In this document: one piece after another, positions 9,754 to 17,874 of the stretch | How the letters are laid out: each line of letters opens with the position of its first letter | How positions within the stretch are numbered: position 1 is the stretch's first letter | Assembly: GCA_032718475.1 (NCBI GenBank) | Contig: JAUCBJ010003571.1 | Span: forward strand, 64,001-98,658 | Direction: 5' to 3' | Source of the DNA: Nemertoderma westbladi | Taxonomy: Eukaryota > Xenacoelomorpha > Nemertodermatida > Nemertodermatidae | DNA length: 34,658 bases | Notes under the pieces: model-generated | What the model saw: the letters and a program-made list of their open reading frames with translations, nothing else | Database searches by the model: none | Told to the model about the DNA's origin: nothing | Made by a program: the position numbers and the translations under genes

Positions 9754-10660
9754 TAATAATACGTTAGAAGATATTAATATTAATAGTACCGTAGTAGACA
9801 ACCCTAATCAAACTTTTATTACAGGAAATAATATTTTATCAGGTAATTCTAATTTAAATATAAATAATTCAAATAATAATATTAATTCAAATATTCAAAA
9901 TAATCCGAATAATATTAATTCAAATATTCAAAATAATCCGAATAATTCTAATTCAAATATTCAAAACAATCCGAATAATTCTAATTCAAATATTCCAAAT
10001 AATTCGAACAATAATTTAAATTTAGAAAGTAATAATAATTCTAATTCAAATATTCCAAATAATTCGAACAATAATTTAAATTTAGAAAGTAATAATAATT
10101 CTAATTTAAATAATTTAAATAATAATATTGACAACGGGGCTATTAATACTAATGTAGGAGACACAGGTGGTCCAGCCAACGGGGGCCTACAAGGCCACGC
10201 AGTTAGTGCGCAGGGAGTAGCGGGGGTGAGAGACCCCGACGGGAGCCTGCAAGGCCACGTAGTTAGGCAGGGAGTAGCGGGGGTGAGTCAACCCGACGGG
10301 AGCCTGCCAGGCCACGCAGTTGCACAGGGAGAGGCGGGTGTGAGTAGACCCAGCCGCAGTAGAGACAGTGCGTCGACTAGAGAGGGTAGTAGAAGCGAAG
10401 TAAGAGGTGGCGAAGTAAGAAGTGGCGAGTGGGGGGGGGGGGGGGGGGCTACGGGCACCCCACCACGAAAGATTAGTGGCAAGAGAGGGGGGGGGGGGGC
10501 AGAGAATGCCCCACAAGAGGGGTGTAGAAGCGAAGTAAGAGATAGTGAAGTTAGAAGTGGCGAGTGGGAGGGGGGGCTACGGGTGCCCCACCACGGAAGA
10601 TTAGTGGCGAGAGAGGGGGGGCAGAGAATGTCCAACAAGAGGGACGTAGAAGCGAAGTAA
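9731..10660 (+). CDS. BEL/Pao gag, Asn-rich and repeat-rich low-complexity segment
   Basis: The open frame formally runs 9668-10660; I take the part after the poly-G as real continuation. It encodes poly-Gly, then about 130 residues rich in Asn and Ser built from repeats such as NSNIQNNPNN. Three copies of a roughly 20-residue repeat follow (GSLQGHVVRQGVAGVS and variants, 10180-10350). Then come the first units of a 122-135 bp repeat with SEVRSGEW and GGGGATGTPPRKISG. The AT-rich Asn block stands out sharply from the GC-rich DNA around it. The frame shifts again near 10580-10650. Function unknown; such regions suggest a disordered, aggregation-prone particle protein. Confidence 0.5.
   Translation, partial: GGGGGGGNNNTLEDININSTVVDNPNQTFITGNNILSGNSNLNINNSNNNINSNIQNNPNNINSNIQNNPNNSNSNIQNNPNNSNSNIPNNSNNNLNLESNNNSNSNIPNNSNNNLNLESNNNSNLNNLNNNIDNGAINTNVGDTGGPANGGLQGHAVSAQGVAGVRDPDGSLQGHVVRQGVAGVSQPDGSLPGHAVAQGEAGVSRPSRSRDSASTREGSRSEVRGGEVRSGEWGGGGGATGTPPRKISGKRGGGGAENAPQEGCRSEVRDSEVRSGEWEGGLRVPHHGRLVAREGGQRMSNKRDVEAK
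9860..10130 (+). repeat. Minisatellite encoding Asn-rich repeats within gag
   Basis: Units of 30 bp (aataatccgaataattctaa and variants) pass into two near-identical 60-bp units (9992-10051 and 10052-10111) containing aatttagaaagtaataataa. All lengths are multiples of three, keeping the frame. Confidence 0.8.
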
Positions 10661-10760
10661 GAAGTAGCGAAGTAAGAAGCAGCGGGTGGGGGGGGGGGGG
10701 GGGGGGGGCTACGGGCGCCCCACCACGAGAGATTAGTAGCGAGAGGGTGGGGGCAGAGAA
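10388..10760 (+). repeat. 122-135 bp tandem repeat with poly-G tracts within gag
   Basis: About 3.5 units. The segment agaagcgaagtaaga recurs at 10391, 10526 and 10648, each followed by a G run (18, 7 and 21 G), a block ctacggg[cgt]gccccaccac, a second shorter G run and cagagaatg. Unit length varies mainly through G-run length. Confidence 0.85.
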
Positions 10761-11349
10761 TGTCCCACAGGCGTCGGCGGATAATGCGCGGGGCAAGTTA
10801 GGTGAACCGCGGCACCCGACGACGGAGAATAGTAGGGGGATGGCGAGTATCCCCAGGAGGGTCCAACCGGACAGAGTAGAGTCAGATGTTAGCGCCGAGA
10901 GTGGGCGAGAGACAAGACGTCGAGCCCAGTCAGAAGAGAGAAGAAGATTAGTAGAGTTTAACCGAGAGGTCGAAGAGAGAAGAAGTGAAGAGAATAGAAG
11001 AATCGTTGCTAGGAGCAACCGGAGAGCGAGGACGGATAGCAAGCCGTCGGTAGTAGAGATGGAGTTAGGGAGTCAGTGGGGTCGAACTCCGGGAGATTGC
11101 CGTCGCCCCGGAGAAACGCACCGCACGCCAGGAGAGCGGTACAGGACGTACCGATACGAAGACGAGAACAGGAGAGGGGATCGAAGAGAAACTTCCCGAC
11201 GGGATATAGCTGCCGATCGAGAGTACGGTAGTCGCGGGAGATTGAGATTCGAGAAGATTAAACTTCGGTTCGGAAGGGCACATGCAGACTGCAGGACATA
11301 CTGTAGGCCTTACTGCACATACTATTATAGGCCATGCTGGGAGAGATAG
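10564..11349 (+). CDS. BEL/Pao gag, Arg/Glu-rich segment
   Basis: Open frame of 261 codons, different from the preceding one. The first part overlaps the repeat units; from about residue 85 it encodes a charged helical region (ETRRRAQSEERRRLVEFNRE) followed by an Arg-rich stretch (YRYEDENRRGDRRETSRRD). It ends shortly after the start of the next frame (11282), so one more frameshift lies within 11282-11349. No enzymatic motif. Its place between the low-complexity repeats and the conserved gag core suggests a basic, nucleic-acid-binding part of the particle protein, which is inference. Confidence 0.5.
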   Translation: MGGGATGAPPRKISGERGGAENVQQEGRRSEVRSSEVRSSGWGGGGGGATGAPPREISSERVGAENVPQASADNARGKLGEPRHPTTENSRGMASIPRRVQPDRVESDVSAESGRETRRRAQSEERRRLVEFNREVEERRSEENRRIVARSNRRARTDSKPSVVEMELGSQWGRTPGDCRRPGETHRTPGERYRTYRYEDENRRGDRRETSRRDIAADREYGSRGRLRFEKIKLRFGRAHADCRTYCRPYCTYYYRPCWER

Positions 11350-12241
11350 TGTAGGCGATAGGGTAGCGCGAACGACGGGATTAGATCCGGAAGTCGCGGA
11401 GTACATGCCGGTAGGTAGGCAAGAAGTGGATAGGCCTATATCGGTACCAGCACAGCAGCATGACTATAATATCCAGGGACATAACATATATCCAGGGGAG
11501 GGGAGAGTTATTGCAGATAGATGTATGGGCCCCAATATATTAACATCAACCCCAGTACCAAACATACCGGTGGGGGGGGGGGGGGGGGGGCAGGGTGACA
11601 TTCCCCCATTACAATATCAACAATACACTCAAACAGGAATAAGAACATCGAACCCCCTGGACGAGAACAGGTCATGCGACACGGAAATATGGAGGGGGCC
11701 GTTACCCCCAATGATATATCCGACACAAAGAAGGTCAACAGGCCCGACGGGCGGACCGCACCCAACAGGAGAATCTGTACAGCATCCCTCGAACCCATTG
11801 GAAGCACAGGCAATGGGAATGGCGACACTAATCGATGCATTAAAGACCAGGATCGAGTTACCACCAGTCGAGCCATTTAAATTCGACGGAAGTAGGCCGG
11901 AAGAATACCTGCAATTTCGGCGCATGTACAGCAACGAGATATTAAGTAAGAACTTGACGCAGGCGGAGTGCCTAAAATATCTACAGGTATATACAGGAGG
12001 CCCAGCGTATGACATCGTGAGGCAGTATCAGGGCATCGAGGGCGGCTTCACGACTGCATGGCGGGCCCTAGACAGGGAATACGGACACCCAGCCAAGATC
12101 ATCCGGCAAACCCTGAGGGGTATAACATCGGGTGGCCTACAGGATAACCCCATTAGCATAAAGACATTTGCGAACAAAGTCGAGAAGGCGTCTAATCGTG
12201 TTGAAGACGCTAGACGCGCCATACGAACTCAACGCATCTAA
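11282..12241 (+). CDS. BEL/Pao gag core (DUF1759-like)
   Basis: Open frame of 319 codons. After a variable N-terminus with a 19-G run (11572-11590), residues from about 195 on match the conserved gag block of BEL/Pao elements: LPPVEPFKFDGSRPEEYLQF, then LTQAECLKYLQVYTGGPAYD and WRALDREYGHPAKI. This is the DUF1759 family, the capsid-like part of the polyprotein. The frame ends prematurely: after NRVEDA the natural continuation (LDAPYELNASNNITTIAQAL) is in the next frame, so there is a one-base frameshift near 12210. Start assigned formally; it is really the inside of a polyprotein. Confidence 0.8.
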   Translation: MQTAGHTVGLTAHTIIGHAGRDSVGDRVARTTGLDPEVAEYMPVGRQEVDRPISVPAQQHDYNIQGHNIYPGEGRVIADRCMGPNILTSTPVPNIPVGGGGGGQGDIPPLQYQQYTQTGIRTSNPLDENRSCDTEIWRGPLPPMIYPTQRRSTGPTGGPHPTGESVQHPSNPLEAQAMGMATLIDALKTRIELPPVEPFKFDGSRPEEYLQFRRMYSNEILSKNLTQAECLKYLQVYTGGPAYDIVRQYQGIEGGFTTAWRALDREYGHPAKIIRQTLRGITSGGLQDNPISIKTFANKVEKASNRVEDARRAIRTQRI

Positions 12242-13004
12242 TAACATCACCACGATAGCGCAGGCACTGCCGATCTGGTTACGGAGCAAGTGGAGGAAGA
12301 TCGCCTTCTCCACTCGGGAGAAGAAAGGTGCGGAGCCAGGGCTAGAGGAAATGTCAAACTTCCTCAACTACGAAGCCGAGTTGATCACAGACCCAGTCTA
12401 TAGTGAGGATAGTTTGGGGAAGGCACCGAAGACCGAATACAACAGGCCTAAACCCGAACACAATCCTGCAGATCCATTCCCGAGAGTAAGACAGTCGCTA
12501 CCACACGCGGCCACACAGGGGGCTACAAGCCCACAGTTAGCTGGGAGTAGGGCCACACCGTGGCAGGGACAGAAAGAAAATAACACCACAAATAAACATA
12601 ATCCCAACATACCCAGTAGGCCGAGTCTAGATAACCAAAACACTAAATCGGTAGATATAAACCTACGCGCGATACGTGAAGGACTATACAGGGAACGCTA
12701 TAATCCAGGATTCGAATGTCAATTACATCGGGATGGAACCCATAAGACCATGAGTTGTAAGCACTGGCAAGCGTTGCCCAAACAAGATCGTATAGCCTAC
12801 ACAGACGCAAACGGACTATGTCATCGTTGTGTGGTAGAAGGACACAGATCCGGAGAGTGTAGAGAAACAGCAATAGGAGAGGATGAGACTGGAGGCCAAA
12901 CAATGGCTACAAGCACGACAGGAGTAAGGAGAAAGAGGAAAGTACTACTCGGGGTAGTACCAGTGAAGATAACAGGAAGGGCGGTCGATCAGTTACGACA
13001 TTAA
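12168..13004 (+). CDS. BEL/Pao gag C-terminus with CCHC zinc knuckle
   Basis: Continuation of gag in the third frame. It carries LPIWLRSKWRKIAFSTREKK, typical of the end of the DUF1759 region, a Pro/Asn/Gln linker, then an initial Cys/His group (CQLHRDGTHKTMSC) and a canonical knuckle CHRCVVEGHRSGEC (C-x2-C-x4-H-x4-C), the nucleocapsid-type RNA-binding motif. It stops at 13002-13004, in the TAATG that opens the protease frame. The protease frame is open upstream of that ATG with sensible residues (SVTTLMLVDSG), so the true gag-protease junction is a frameshift at about 12965-12990. Confidence 0.8.
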   Translation: MRTKSRRRLIVLKTLDAPYELNASNNITTIAQALPIWLRSKWRKIAFSTREKKGAEPGLEEMSNFLNYEAELITDPVYSEDSLGKAPKTEYNRPKPEHNPADPFPRVRQSLPHAATQGATSPQLAGSRATPWQGQKENNTTNKHNPNIPSRPSLDNQNTKSVDINLRAIREGLYRERYNPGFECQLHRDGTHKTMSCKHWQALPKQDRIAYTDANGLCHRCVVEGHRSGECRETAIGEDETGGQTMATSTTGVRRKRKVLLGVVPVKITGRAVDQLRH

Positions 13005-14122
13005 TGCTGGTCGACAGCGGAGCAGCCTTCACGCTGGTGGAGAATTGGGTGGCCGAAGAGATAGGGCTAAAGACGAGGCCGAATAGGATGGCGGTAACTA
13101 CCGTCTCAAGTAAGGATGAGGTCCTGGAGATGAGGACGGGGCGGTGCAAGATAGCAGCGATAGCACCGGGATGCGACTATGGGGCGACGATCGACCCCAT
13201 CCACGTGATAGAATCGATAAATATCAACGCCAGGCGACCAACCAACATTGAAGTCGAACAATATAGATTCCTGGACAGTATCGATTTCTCAATACCAGAG
13301 GTGGACGTTAGGAAGGTATCCATTATAGTAGGAATGGACTGCCCGACGGCCCACGAGAGAATGCAGACGGTCTTCGGCGAAGACAGACAGCGGGATCCGA
13401 CGGCGATCCTCACGCCGTTCGGATGGACGCTTAGCGGCCCAGTTAAAACCAAGATTCCATCCAGGGTGACGGAGACATCAGGGTGCATGTTACCAGGCAC
13501 CGTAGACGCAGAGGACGAAGAGAAGAAACCGGAGATGATAGATGAGCCAGACGGGGAAGTAACAGTAGGAGAGTGGGCGGAGGAGAATGGATTTGACGCG
13601 GAAGACTTAGAGGCAATGGGATGGAACAAGGGTCCCAGCAAGTATCGGTATGGGGATGGAGAGGAGCGGACGGCGAGATGTCCGGAGGACAACAGTCCTG
13701 AGGACAACAGTCTGGAGGAGTGTCCGGAGGAGTGTCCGGAGGAGTGTCCAGAGGAGTGTCTGGAGGAGTGTCCAGAGGAGTGTCTGGAAGAGACGCCGGT
13801 CCGGTTGAGAGGCATACTGACAAGGGGTAAGTCGAGTAAGAAGACAGGATGGAAAGGGATAGGATTACTATTGTTCGTTCTGTTTTGTCTGTTCTTTCAG
13901 TTTCTTTCCATTCTGCCGCCGGGAGACCAGATGAAGGGTGGCATTTTGCTGCCAGGAGATCAGGAAGTTAAGAAGGCGGCGGAGAGACCCGATTTTAGGG
14001 TGGCAGAAGAGGGAGAACCAATTCCTGGTGAGTTGGAATTGGGGAGGAGAGTGTGGCGAATCCTACAGGACCTACAAGGGGAGCAGTGGGAGAGTGCCTG
14101 TTGGAAGAATCGCCCTAGTTAG
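13004..14122 (+). CDS. BEL/Pao aspartic protease (DUF1758-like) with Cys repeat and membrane segment
   Basis: 372 codons. LVDSGAAFTLV at the start is the retropepsin active site (D-S-G), followed by VGMDCPTAHE and TPFGWTLSGP, the block that closes BEL/Pao protease domains. An ordinary element would go on into reverse transcriptase. Here the frame instead has an acidic stretch, seven EECP/EECL repeats (13714-13793), a basic patch, a strongly hydrophobic segment GIGLLLFVLFCLFFQFLSIL (about residues 284-303), and about 70 polar residues to a stop. The membrane segment might be the stump of an env-like tail fused by deletion of pol. The frame itself is intact over its whole length. Confidence 0.75.
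   Translation: MLVDSGAAFTLVENWVAEEIGLKTRPNRMAVTTVSSKDEVLEMRTGRCKIAAIAPGCDYGATIDPIHVIESININARRPTNIEVEQYRFLDSIDFSIPEVDVRKVSIIVGMDCPTAHERMQTVFGEDRQRDPTAILTPFGWTLSGPVKTKIPSRVTETSGCMLPGTVDAEDEEKKPEMIDEPDGEVTVGEWAEENGFDAEDLEAMGWNKGPSKYRYGDGEERTARCPEDNSPEDNSLEECPEECPEECPEECLEECPEECLEETPVRLRGILTRGKSSKKTGWKGIGLLLFVLFCLFFQFLSILPPGDQMKGGILLPGDQEVKKAAERPDFRVAEEGEPIPGELELGRRVWRILQDLQGEQWESACWKNRPS
13714..13793 (+). repeat. 12-bp coding repeat (Glu-Glu-Cys-Pro)n
   Basis: About seven copies of gaggagtgtccg or close variants. The frame is kept, giving a regularly spaced Cys every four residues. Confidence 0.9.
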
Positions 14123-15167
14123 GTGAAGTTTAGTCGTCCAATATTTTGGACTGAGGGGGGTGGGAATGAGGGCGAGACACCCTTCCCAACAAATAAATAA
14201 TTAAAAATAATTATAAATAATAAAATAACAAATAAGTAGAAAAGATAGTATGAAAGTTAGAAGTTAGTAAGAAAGTAATAGTAAGTAGAAAGTCAGAAAG
14301 TAGTAGAAGATAGTAAGTAGTAGTTAGAAGATAGTAAGTAAGTTAAAAGTTAGTAAGTTAAGTTAGAAGGCGGCAGGTATAGGGAGTGTGGTATATAGAC
14401 ATACCACGGGAGTAGGAGGGTACGTAGTACCGGGAGAGATAGAAGTCGGCGGGTAAGGGAGTGTGGTATATTAACATGCCACAAGTAGTAGCAGAGGGGT
14501 TGTGGGCACCGTAAGCGCCATGTAGAAAGTAGTAGTAGAGTGGTTGTGGGCACCGAAAGCGCCACATAGATGGAGGTAGTAACAGAGTGGTTGTGGGCAC
14601 CAAAAGCGCCACATAGTTAGAAGAGTGGGTAGAGTTAGAGAGTTCTAGTTAGAGGGCTAGAGAGTTAGTAGACTTAGAGGAGTCAGAGAGTTAGTAGAGT
14701 TAGGAGTTAGAGAGTAAGTAGACTTAGGAGTTAGTAGAGGTAGAAGAGTTAGTAGAGTTAGAGAGCTAGTTAGAGTTAGTAGAATTAGAGTTAGATAGTA
14801 AGTAGTTAGCAAGTAAGTAGTAAGTAGATAGAATGATAGCACAGGGGTAACATAAGATTAGCGCCTTTGGGAGTGGTGGAGAGTACAGCGAGTGCGATTC
14901 AGGTGTGGGGAGAGAGTGAGAGAGAGTAGAGTGAGAAGTTAGAGTTTGAGAGAGAGAGTTTTAAAATTGTGTGAGAATCCACAATTGTCTCAAATCGAGA
15001 TGCCAGATGTCTTGGTGCAACATAGGTTGCAGTTGCACCAAGGGAGGGTAGTGACATCATAACCATAGGGAGCGGCCTGGAAAGCCGACTCCAAAAGTAA
15101 GAGAACTCCACCCCACACCTGATAGTAGATCGGGTTTCCAGCGGAATTGAAGCGCACTCAGAGGTTG

Positions 15168-15196
15168 ATGCTATCTTCTCACTGGGAAGATAGCAT
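15168..15196 (+). other. Perfect 11-bp stem-loop next to the 3' LTR
   Basis: Arms atgctatcttc (15168-15178) and gaagatagcat (15186-15196), loop tcactgg. It abuts the polypurine tract. Confidence 0.8.
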
Positions 15197-15204
15197 GGGG
15201 GGAG
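15195..15204 (+). promoter_or_regulatory. Polypurine tract (plus-strand primer site)
   Basis: atggggggag directly before the TG of the 3' LTR, the expected position and composition for plus-strand priming. Confidence 0.75.
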
Positions 15205-15776
15205 TGTGAGTGGATTCAATTCCGCCTCACAAACCCCATAAAGTTGAGAAGTGGCGCCTTTAAGCAATATTGGGGATACGAGGTTAATCCCCAATTAACC
15301 TCGTATCACACACCCAATAAACGGGGACAACAAACCCCGAAGGGCCACACAAAAGGGAGGTCAGAGGTTAAACCTCCGGGAGAGGAAAGTGACAGCAGCG
15401 GGGGGGAAACACTCCCACAGAGTTGAGAGCCGAGAATTCGGTTATTGGCCAATCAGAGCCAGGAAATGCATCCGCTAAGTAATCAGGCCACAAGTACAGT
15501 AGGTAATCAAATATATTACCGGTTAGAGCTTGTGCCCCTTTCAGTCATCTCAGTCACACAGTGGGGACCAGTGACATTTTGTACCGTGACCGTTACTGTC
15601 AGATTATCTCATTACTGCTGTACTGCAACTGCATTATCTATATTACCGTGCTATCATATATCTCATTACCGTTAATCAAATATATTACCGACAATAACAA
15701 CAACAAACTATCTTCTTTCCAACACGCGGTGACGCGTAACTTAATTCACCGGTCGGGATCCCCTGATCCCATCACA
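15205..15776 (+). repeat. 3' LTR of the BEL/Pao element
   Basis: Same length and order of motifs as the 5' LTR, TG...CA. Differences include c/t at the fifth base of the first stem, accatcacc versus accgtgacc, and a missing aca-type base before the gcggtgacgcg block. It is followed by aagaa. Confidence 0.95.
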
Positions 15777-16240
15777 AAGAAAGAGCCTAGAGCTGGAAAT
15801 CGATCGAATTAGAAAATAAACCACTATTTAGTTCACTAGGGGAGTCCCCAGCGTTTAACTCATAAAATCACCATGACAAACAACAACAATGGAGTGAATA
15901 CTAGAGGTCTCACTACACGGACCACGGACGCGTAGCCTATGCTAGTAGCCTAGTAGATAGTGCTAGCCTAGTAGATACTAATGTTGATCACCGAATTAAA
16001 AAAAGTTCGATGAATTGGAATTATGAATCAATAAGCAATTAAAACAAGTTTCTTTCTATTTTTACAAGAAAATGTGAAATTGTTATAATTTATCTTAATC
16101 GGACATTTATTATGTTTAAAGCCGAATATATTTTAATTTTCGGTCAATAATCGATTGTTTCATTAAATTTGGCAACCCTATTAGATACCTAACTAAGTCT
16201 TAAAGGCTTAAAATGAATATCAACTTCAAATGCGAGAAGT
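15777..16240. other. Intronic sequence between LTR element and MITE
   Basis: AT-rich, no gene seen. A small imperfect repeat of ctagcctagtagata occurs at 15935-15980. Confidence 0.4.
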
Positions 16241-16905
16241 CAAGGCGTCCTTTAATACAGTTAGTCCAACAATACAGTTAGGATTCACACGTTTAATTTT
16301 CTAGTTTAAGATTAATTTTCAGGATTGTTACTTTAATTATTTAATTAATGAAGAAATAGTTTCAAGGCCATTGTTGTGTTTTTCACTTTGTGGCGGGGAA
16401 TATTGGATAGGTATAGCCAATCGTAATATATAATAATATAAATAGTATATATTAATAACATAAAGTTCCTGATAGATAAAGATAAAGTAATAATATAAAG
16501 TACCTACAGGACCGGTAATAATAATATAAAGTAATCAATCAATCATGTAACATAACTCCAAACTCCACCATTACACTTACACTACCATGTCGCCAGATCC
16601 ACTACTTGTCATCCCATGTTATGTCACTATAATCAAATGCCGCGCCTTGTAGTATTAATGGTTAATTATAGCAATTAAATATATTTTTATTAACTATTTA
16701 TTTCATTTCGAACCATTTGAAATGTCTAATATTAGTACAAACATAATAAATTACGAAATATAGTTTACTAAAGTATATTTCATCTTATAAGATAAAAACA
16801 TTGTCGGACTACCCATAATAAGCTTTGAATTATCTATATAGCCTATTGTAAAAGTTTCAGCCTACGCTAATCTCGGCTGCATGGCCTGTATTAAAGGACG
16901 CCTTG
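16241..16905. mobile_element. hAT-type MITE, 665 bp
   Basis: Perfect 20-bp terminal inverted repeats CAAGGCGTCCTTTAATACAG (16241-16260 and, inverted, 16886-16905). They are flanked by 8-bp direct repeats cgagaagt (16233-16240) and ggagaagt (16906-16913), identical at 7 of 8 positions. The CA-starting TIR and 8-bp duplication are typical of hAT elements. The AT-rich interior has no ORF, so it is non-autonomous. Confidence 0.85.
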
Positions 16906-16913
16906 GGAGAAGT

Positions 16914-17545
16914 ACATTTCATTCTCGTACTACAGAATAGGGAATATTCTAGAATTAGCAATATATTATAGGCAATGGTACGAATAGTTATTGGATATAA
17001 CAGTGGAAACAAAATGCAATAACTTTTTAAATAACATCATTCTCTTGTGAAACTTTTCAGCTTAGTTGTTTTTGTTGTGTGGTCAGAAAGTCGATGTCTG
17101 CTGCCATCGACTTCGGTATTTCATCCTGTTTAGCTAGGGGGATGTTGATTGATGTGATGTGATGTCCAATAGGCATCAATCATCAGTACATAATTACTAA
17201 AAATTAATGAGCCATTGGCACATTAATTAATTATGCATGTTATAGGAATGCAAATTTGAAAATAAGCAATCTAGAAAATGAATAATAATTTTTCTTATGG
17301 TATGCTAAACTTTTCTGAATCAGGTAATACTATATTATAAATAAATAATTGCTGAACTCAAACAATATAAGTTCCACATAATATTGCACTATTTGCGGTT
17401 GATTTATTGATGCTAATCATGTAAATATAAATATATTTTGTGGTAATTATTATATCTTTGTGTATTTCTTATTCTTAATATAGAGTCTTTGTATAAAAGG
17501 TGAAAAACAATTTATTTTATTATTAAAAGATAATCATCTCCTTAC
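16914..17545. other. First part of intron 1 of the Ig gene
   Basis: AT-rich, no gene seen. The donor of exon 1 (minus strand GTAAGG) occupies 17540-17545. Confidence 0.4.
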
Positions 17546-17609
17546 CTGAGTAAGCTATTGGTAGATGGTAGAAACATCCAGCCAGCACCAATACCTCCGG
17601 TAACTTCAT
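17546..17609 (-). CDS. Ig-superfamily gene, exon 1 (signal peptide)
   Basis: On the minus strand ATG at 17607-17609 opens 21 codons plus one base, ending at donor GTAAGG. The peptide MKLPEVLVLAGCFYHLPIAY has one basic residue, a hydrophobic core and small residues before the expected cleavage site, as in a signal peptide. The exon ends in phase 1, exactly what exon 2 at 5181-5372 needs, and joining them starts the mature chain just before VKVYVEM. The linkage across 12.2 kb is inference from phase, strand and signal-plus-Ig logic; extra exons in between cannot be excluded. It is too short to appear in ordinary ORF searches. Confidence 0.65.
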
Positions 17610-17866
17610 GTTGAATATATATTTAAAGTTAAAGCAAATATCCTGATAACTATAATAATGTTAGCTGTTATCCTCAATGAAGTAAAGATTTAATCCTAAA
17701 AACGTGTAATTACTACTAGTTAGTTTAGTTTATTGACAAGTAAGCTTGACACAATGCACTGCACGCACATATCAATACTATACTAAATAAGACTAAAACG
17801 TTTTACTGTACCAAAATTACCTTACAGTTGTAGTAATAATAGTAAGATGTTATATTATATTTCATC

Positions 17867-17874
17867 TATTTATA
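17867..17874 (-). promoter_or_regulatory. Possible TATA box of the Ig gene
   Basis: Minus strand reads tttaTAAATAga (TATAAATA at 17867-17874), about 260 bp upstream of the start codon. In such AT-rich DNA this could be chance. Confidence 0.3.

Larger units (their letters stand above)
14123..15204 (+). other. BEL/Pao 3' untranslated region with purine-rich repeats
   Basis: Non-coding. A block ending in ggactgaggggggtgggaatg (14148-14168) is followed by about 600 bp of degenerate agttagtaag/agagttagtag repeats. Within it, three 46-bp copies with tggttgtgggcacc...aagcgcca lie at 14496, 14541 and 14588, and two copies of gggagtgtggtata at 14380 and 14457. The last part (14960-15200) is ordinary complexity and ends in a stem-loop and polypurine tract. 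Confidence 0.7.
7870..15776 (+). mobile_element. BEL/Pao LTR retrotransposon, non-autonomous (no RT, RNase H or integrase)
   Basis: A complete element bounded by two 572-bp LTRs (7870-8441, 15205-15776), each beginning TG and ending CA. The 5-bp flanks are aagag and aagaa, a near-match consistent with the 5-bp duplication usual for BEL/Pao. BEL/Pao identity rests on the gag core (11.8-12.2 kb), the CCHC knuckle and the protease with its downstream GMDCP...FGWTLSGP block. Polymerase and integrase are missing: only about 1.1 kb separates the end of the protease ORF from the 3' LTR, and it is non-coding. The element sits antisense in the first intron of the Ig gene and is much richer in G and C than its surroundings. 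Confidence 0.9.

Noticed and set aside
8411-11042. Several minus-strand ORFs of 80-160 codons across the BEL gag
   Set aside because: Shadows of the GC-rich, repeat-rich gag coding strand; rich in Ser, Leu and Pro as expected from complementing Arg/Glu/Gly codons.
13177-13823. 212- and 126-codon minus-strand ORFs opposite the protease
   Set aside because: They consist mainly of the complement of the EECP repeat; the plus strand has the protease active site.
14230-14840. Minus-strand Leu/Thr/Ser-rich ORFs
   Set aside because: Low-complexity purine-rich repeat of the element's 3' region read in reverse.
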